Of a DNA stretch of 64,000 nt, positions 63,361 to 64,000 are shown piece by piece; the first letter of the stretch is position 1, and each line of letters begins with the position of its first letter. Under the pieces are notes generated by a model that was given only the letters and a program-made list of their open reading frames with translations, was not told where the DNA came from and did no database searches. The DNA is taken from the NCBI GenBank assembly GCA_963709765.1, contig CAVPXL010000001.1, positions 248,001-312,000 on the forward strand. The letters run 5' to 3'. The DNA is from Roseitranquillus sp963709765. Its GTDB lineage: Bacteria > Pseudomonadota > Alphaproteobacteria > Rhodobacterales > Rhodobacteraceae. The position numbers were made by a program, and so were the translations under genes.

Positions 63361-63702
63361 GTGGCTCTGAGCGTTGCGGCACCGACGCTTGCGGCCAATG
63401 ACGATCGCACGACCCGCACCGACGCGGCAGCGCAGCAGAGGATCCAGACGCAGCTCCTCGGCAGTTGCGGCACGTCCACGTCGATCCGCGCGCCGATGCA
63501 CAACGCGATCGTCGGCGCAGGGGCAGTGGTTGCCCGCGACGTCTGGCGCAACTGGGGCGGGAAACCCCGCACGCACCTTGCGCGGTTCCACATAACGGAC
63601 AGAGGGCCCGCCCGAAAAAAATATCTGGGGATTACTCGCCCGGCAAGCTACTGGAACCCAATGCTTACCTTGACGTGTTGTGATCAACAGTCACACTACT
63701 AA
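63361..63702 (+). CDS. Possible small exported protein, start and end uncertain
   Basis: A GTG-started frame of 113 residues. Its beginning 'ALSVAAPTLAAND' looks like the second half of a signal peptide and its codons from 63390 to 63580 have strongly GC-rich third positions, arguing for real coding. It includes 'NAIVGAGAVVARDV', which resembles a hexapeptide-repeat transferase tail. The last 35 residues fall in AT-richer DNA and look non-coding, so the frame is probably broken at both ends. Not recognised. Confidence 0.3.
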   Translation: MALSVAAPTLAANDDRTTRTDAAAQQRIQTQLLGSCGTSTSIRAPMHNAIVGAGAVVARDVWRNWGGKPRTHLARFHITDRGPARKKYLGITRPASYWNPMLTLTCCDQQSHY

Positions 63703-63725
63703 AAAAAGAGCAGAGTTGAGGTTTC

Positions 63726-64000
63726 ATGTTGGACGAGCGCCCATATCATCATGGAAACCTTCGCGCTGCGCTTCTCCAGGCAGCATCCGAGATGGTCGCG
63801 GAAAGCGGCCTCGACGCCGCATCGACCCGGGCCCTCGCCCGCAGGGTCGGCGTCGCGCCCTCGGCGGTGTTCCGGCACTTCAAGGACAAGAAGGCGCTTT
63901 TCACCGCCTATGCCGCTGACGGGTTCCGGCAGCTCGCCGTCCGCGTGGCCGAAGCGCGTGCCGAGACCGGCGGGTCGGCCAGCAAGCAGTTGCAGGCGAT
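63726..64000 (+). CDS. TetR/AcrR family regulator (3' end outside window)
   Basis: From ATG 63726, five bases after TTGAGG, the first 91 residues are complete to the window edge. The DNA-binding domain is typical: 'YHHGNLRAALLQAA' opening, 'STRALARRVGVAPSAVFRHFKDKKALFTAY' as helix-turn-helix (spanning about residues 35-65). The ligand domain is outside. An AT-rich stretch 63600-63725 upstream is the likely promoter and perhaps its own operator. Target genes are probably next to it beyond the window. Confidence 0.9.
   Translation, partial: MLDERPYHHGNLRAALLQAASEMVAESGLDAASTRALARRVGVAPSAVFRHFKDKKALFTAYAADGFRQLAVRVAEARAETGGSASKQLQA

Noticed and set aside
1..64000. CRISPR arrays, insertion sequences, prophage or integrase genes
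   Set aside because: I found no regularly spaced repeats, transposase or integrase motifs, or phage structural genes.

Overview
The window is GC-rich alphaproteobacterial chromosome, most likely from the Rhodobacterales (roseobacter or Paracoccus-like). The evidence is a C4-type 5-aminolevulinate synthase whose PLP lysine falls at residue 248, several domain families common in that order (DUF2125, DUF5930, DUF6494, DUF6505, DUF3305/3306), and the style of the formate dehydrogenase and urate catabolism clusters. I saw no rRNA, tRNA, CRISPR array, prophage or insertion sequence. Almost all of the sequence is coding.

Layout. 1-5.5 kb: housekeeping genes (proton-channel protein cut by the window edge, ChaC, DUF2125, tyrA-hisC, rpsD). 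5.7-10.3 kb: a MetE-like methyltransferase, then a tightly coupled cassette (GT2 glycosyltransferase, acyl-CoA dehydrogenase-like protein, PIG-L deacetylase, NodS-like methyltransferase) whose product I cannot name. 10.6-19.6 kb: bifunctional PutA and a polyamine-type ABC importer (ATPase, binding protein, DUF1330, two permeases). 19.7-33 kb: a large Mo/W formate dehydrogenase locus. One arm (minus strand) encodes DUF3305, DUF3306, a TorD-like chaperone, a Tat-signal mini-protein, the alpha, beta and gamma subunits, a WD40-cytochrome c protein and a 42-residue membrane ORF not reported by simple ORF calling. The divergent arm encodes a poly-ferredoxin, DUF6494, an Mrp/ApbC ATPase, a lipoate-ligase-like protein and DUF6505. 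34-38.4 kb: urate to glyoxylate catabolism (puuD, uraH, a puuE-OHCU decarboxylase fusion, allA, ureidoglycine aminohydrolase). 38.5-53.8 kb: lpdA, DUF924, an MFS transporter, queA, a peroxiredoxin, an M23 peptidase with bactofilin, DUF2189, prfB, a class A PBP, a small methyltransferase, ispG and a RodZ-like protein. 53.9-64 kb: hemA (with an FNR-type box upstream), lon (with a sigma-32-like promoter), tgt, a retropepsin-RimK fusion, sufT, an MscS channel and the start of a TetR regulator.

At least seven, probably eight or more, single-base frame breaks interrupt otherwise intact conserved genes (NodS-like methyltransferase, putA three times, potA, DUF2189, the 50.65 kb methyltransferase, RodZ-like gene, perhaps the end of the formate dehydrogenase gamma gene). 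Several sit in C or G runs and the sequence on both sides stays conserved. Residual sequencing error fits this better than real gene decay. I type five of these as pseudogene only to mark the broken frame.

The best candidates for undescribed biology are the accessory half of the formate dehydrogenase locus and the glycosyltransferase/acyl-CoA dehydrogenase/PIG-L/methyltransferase cassette.
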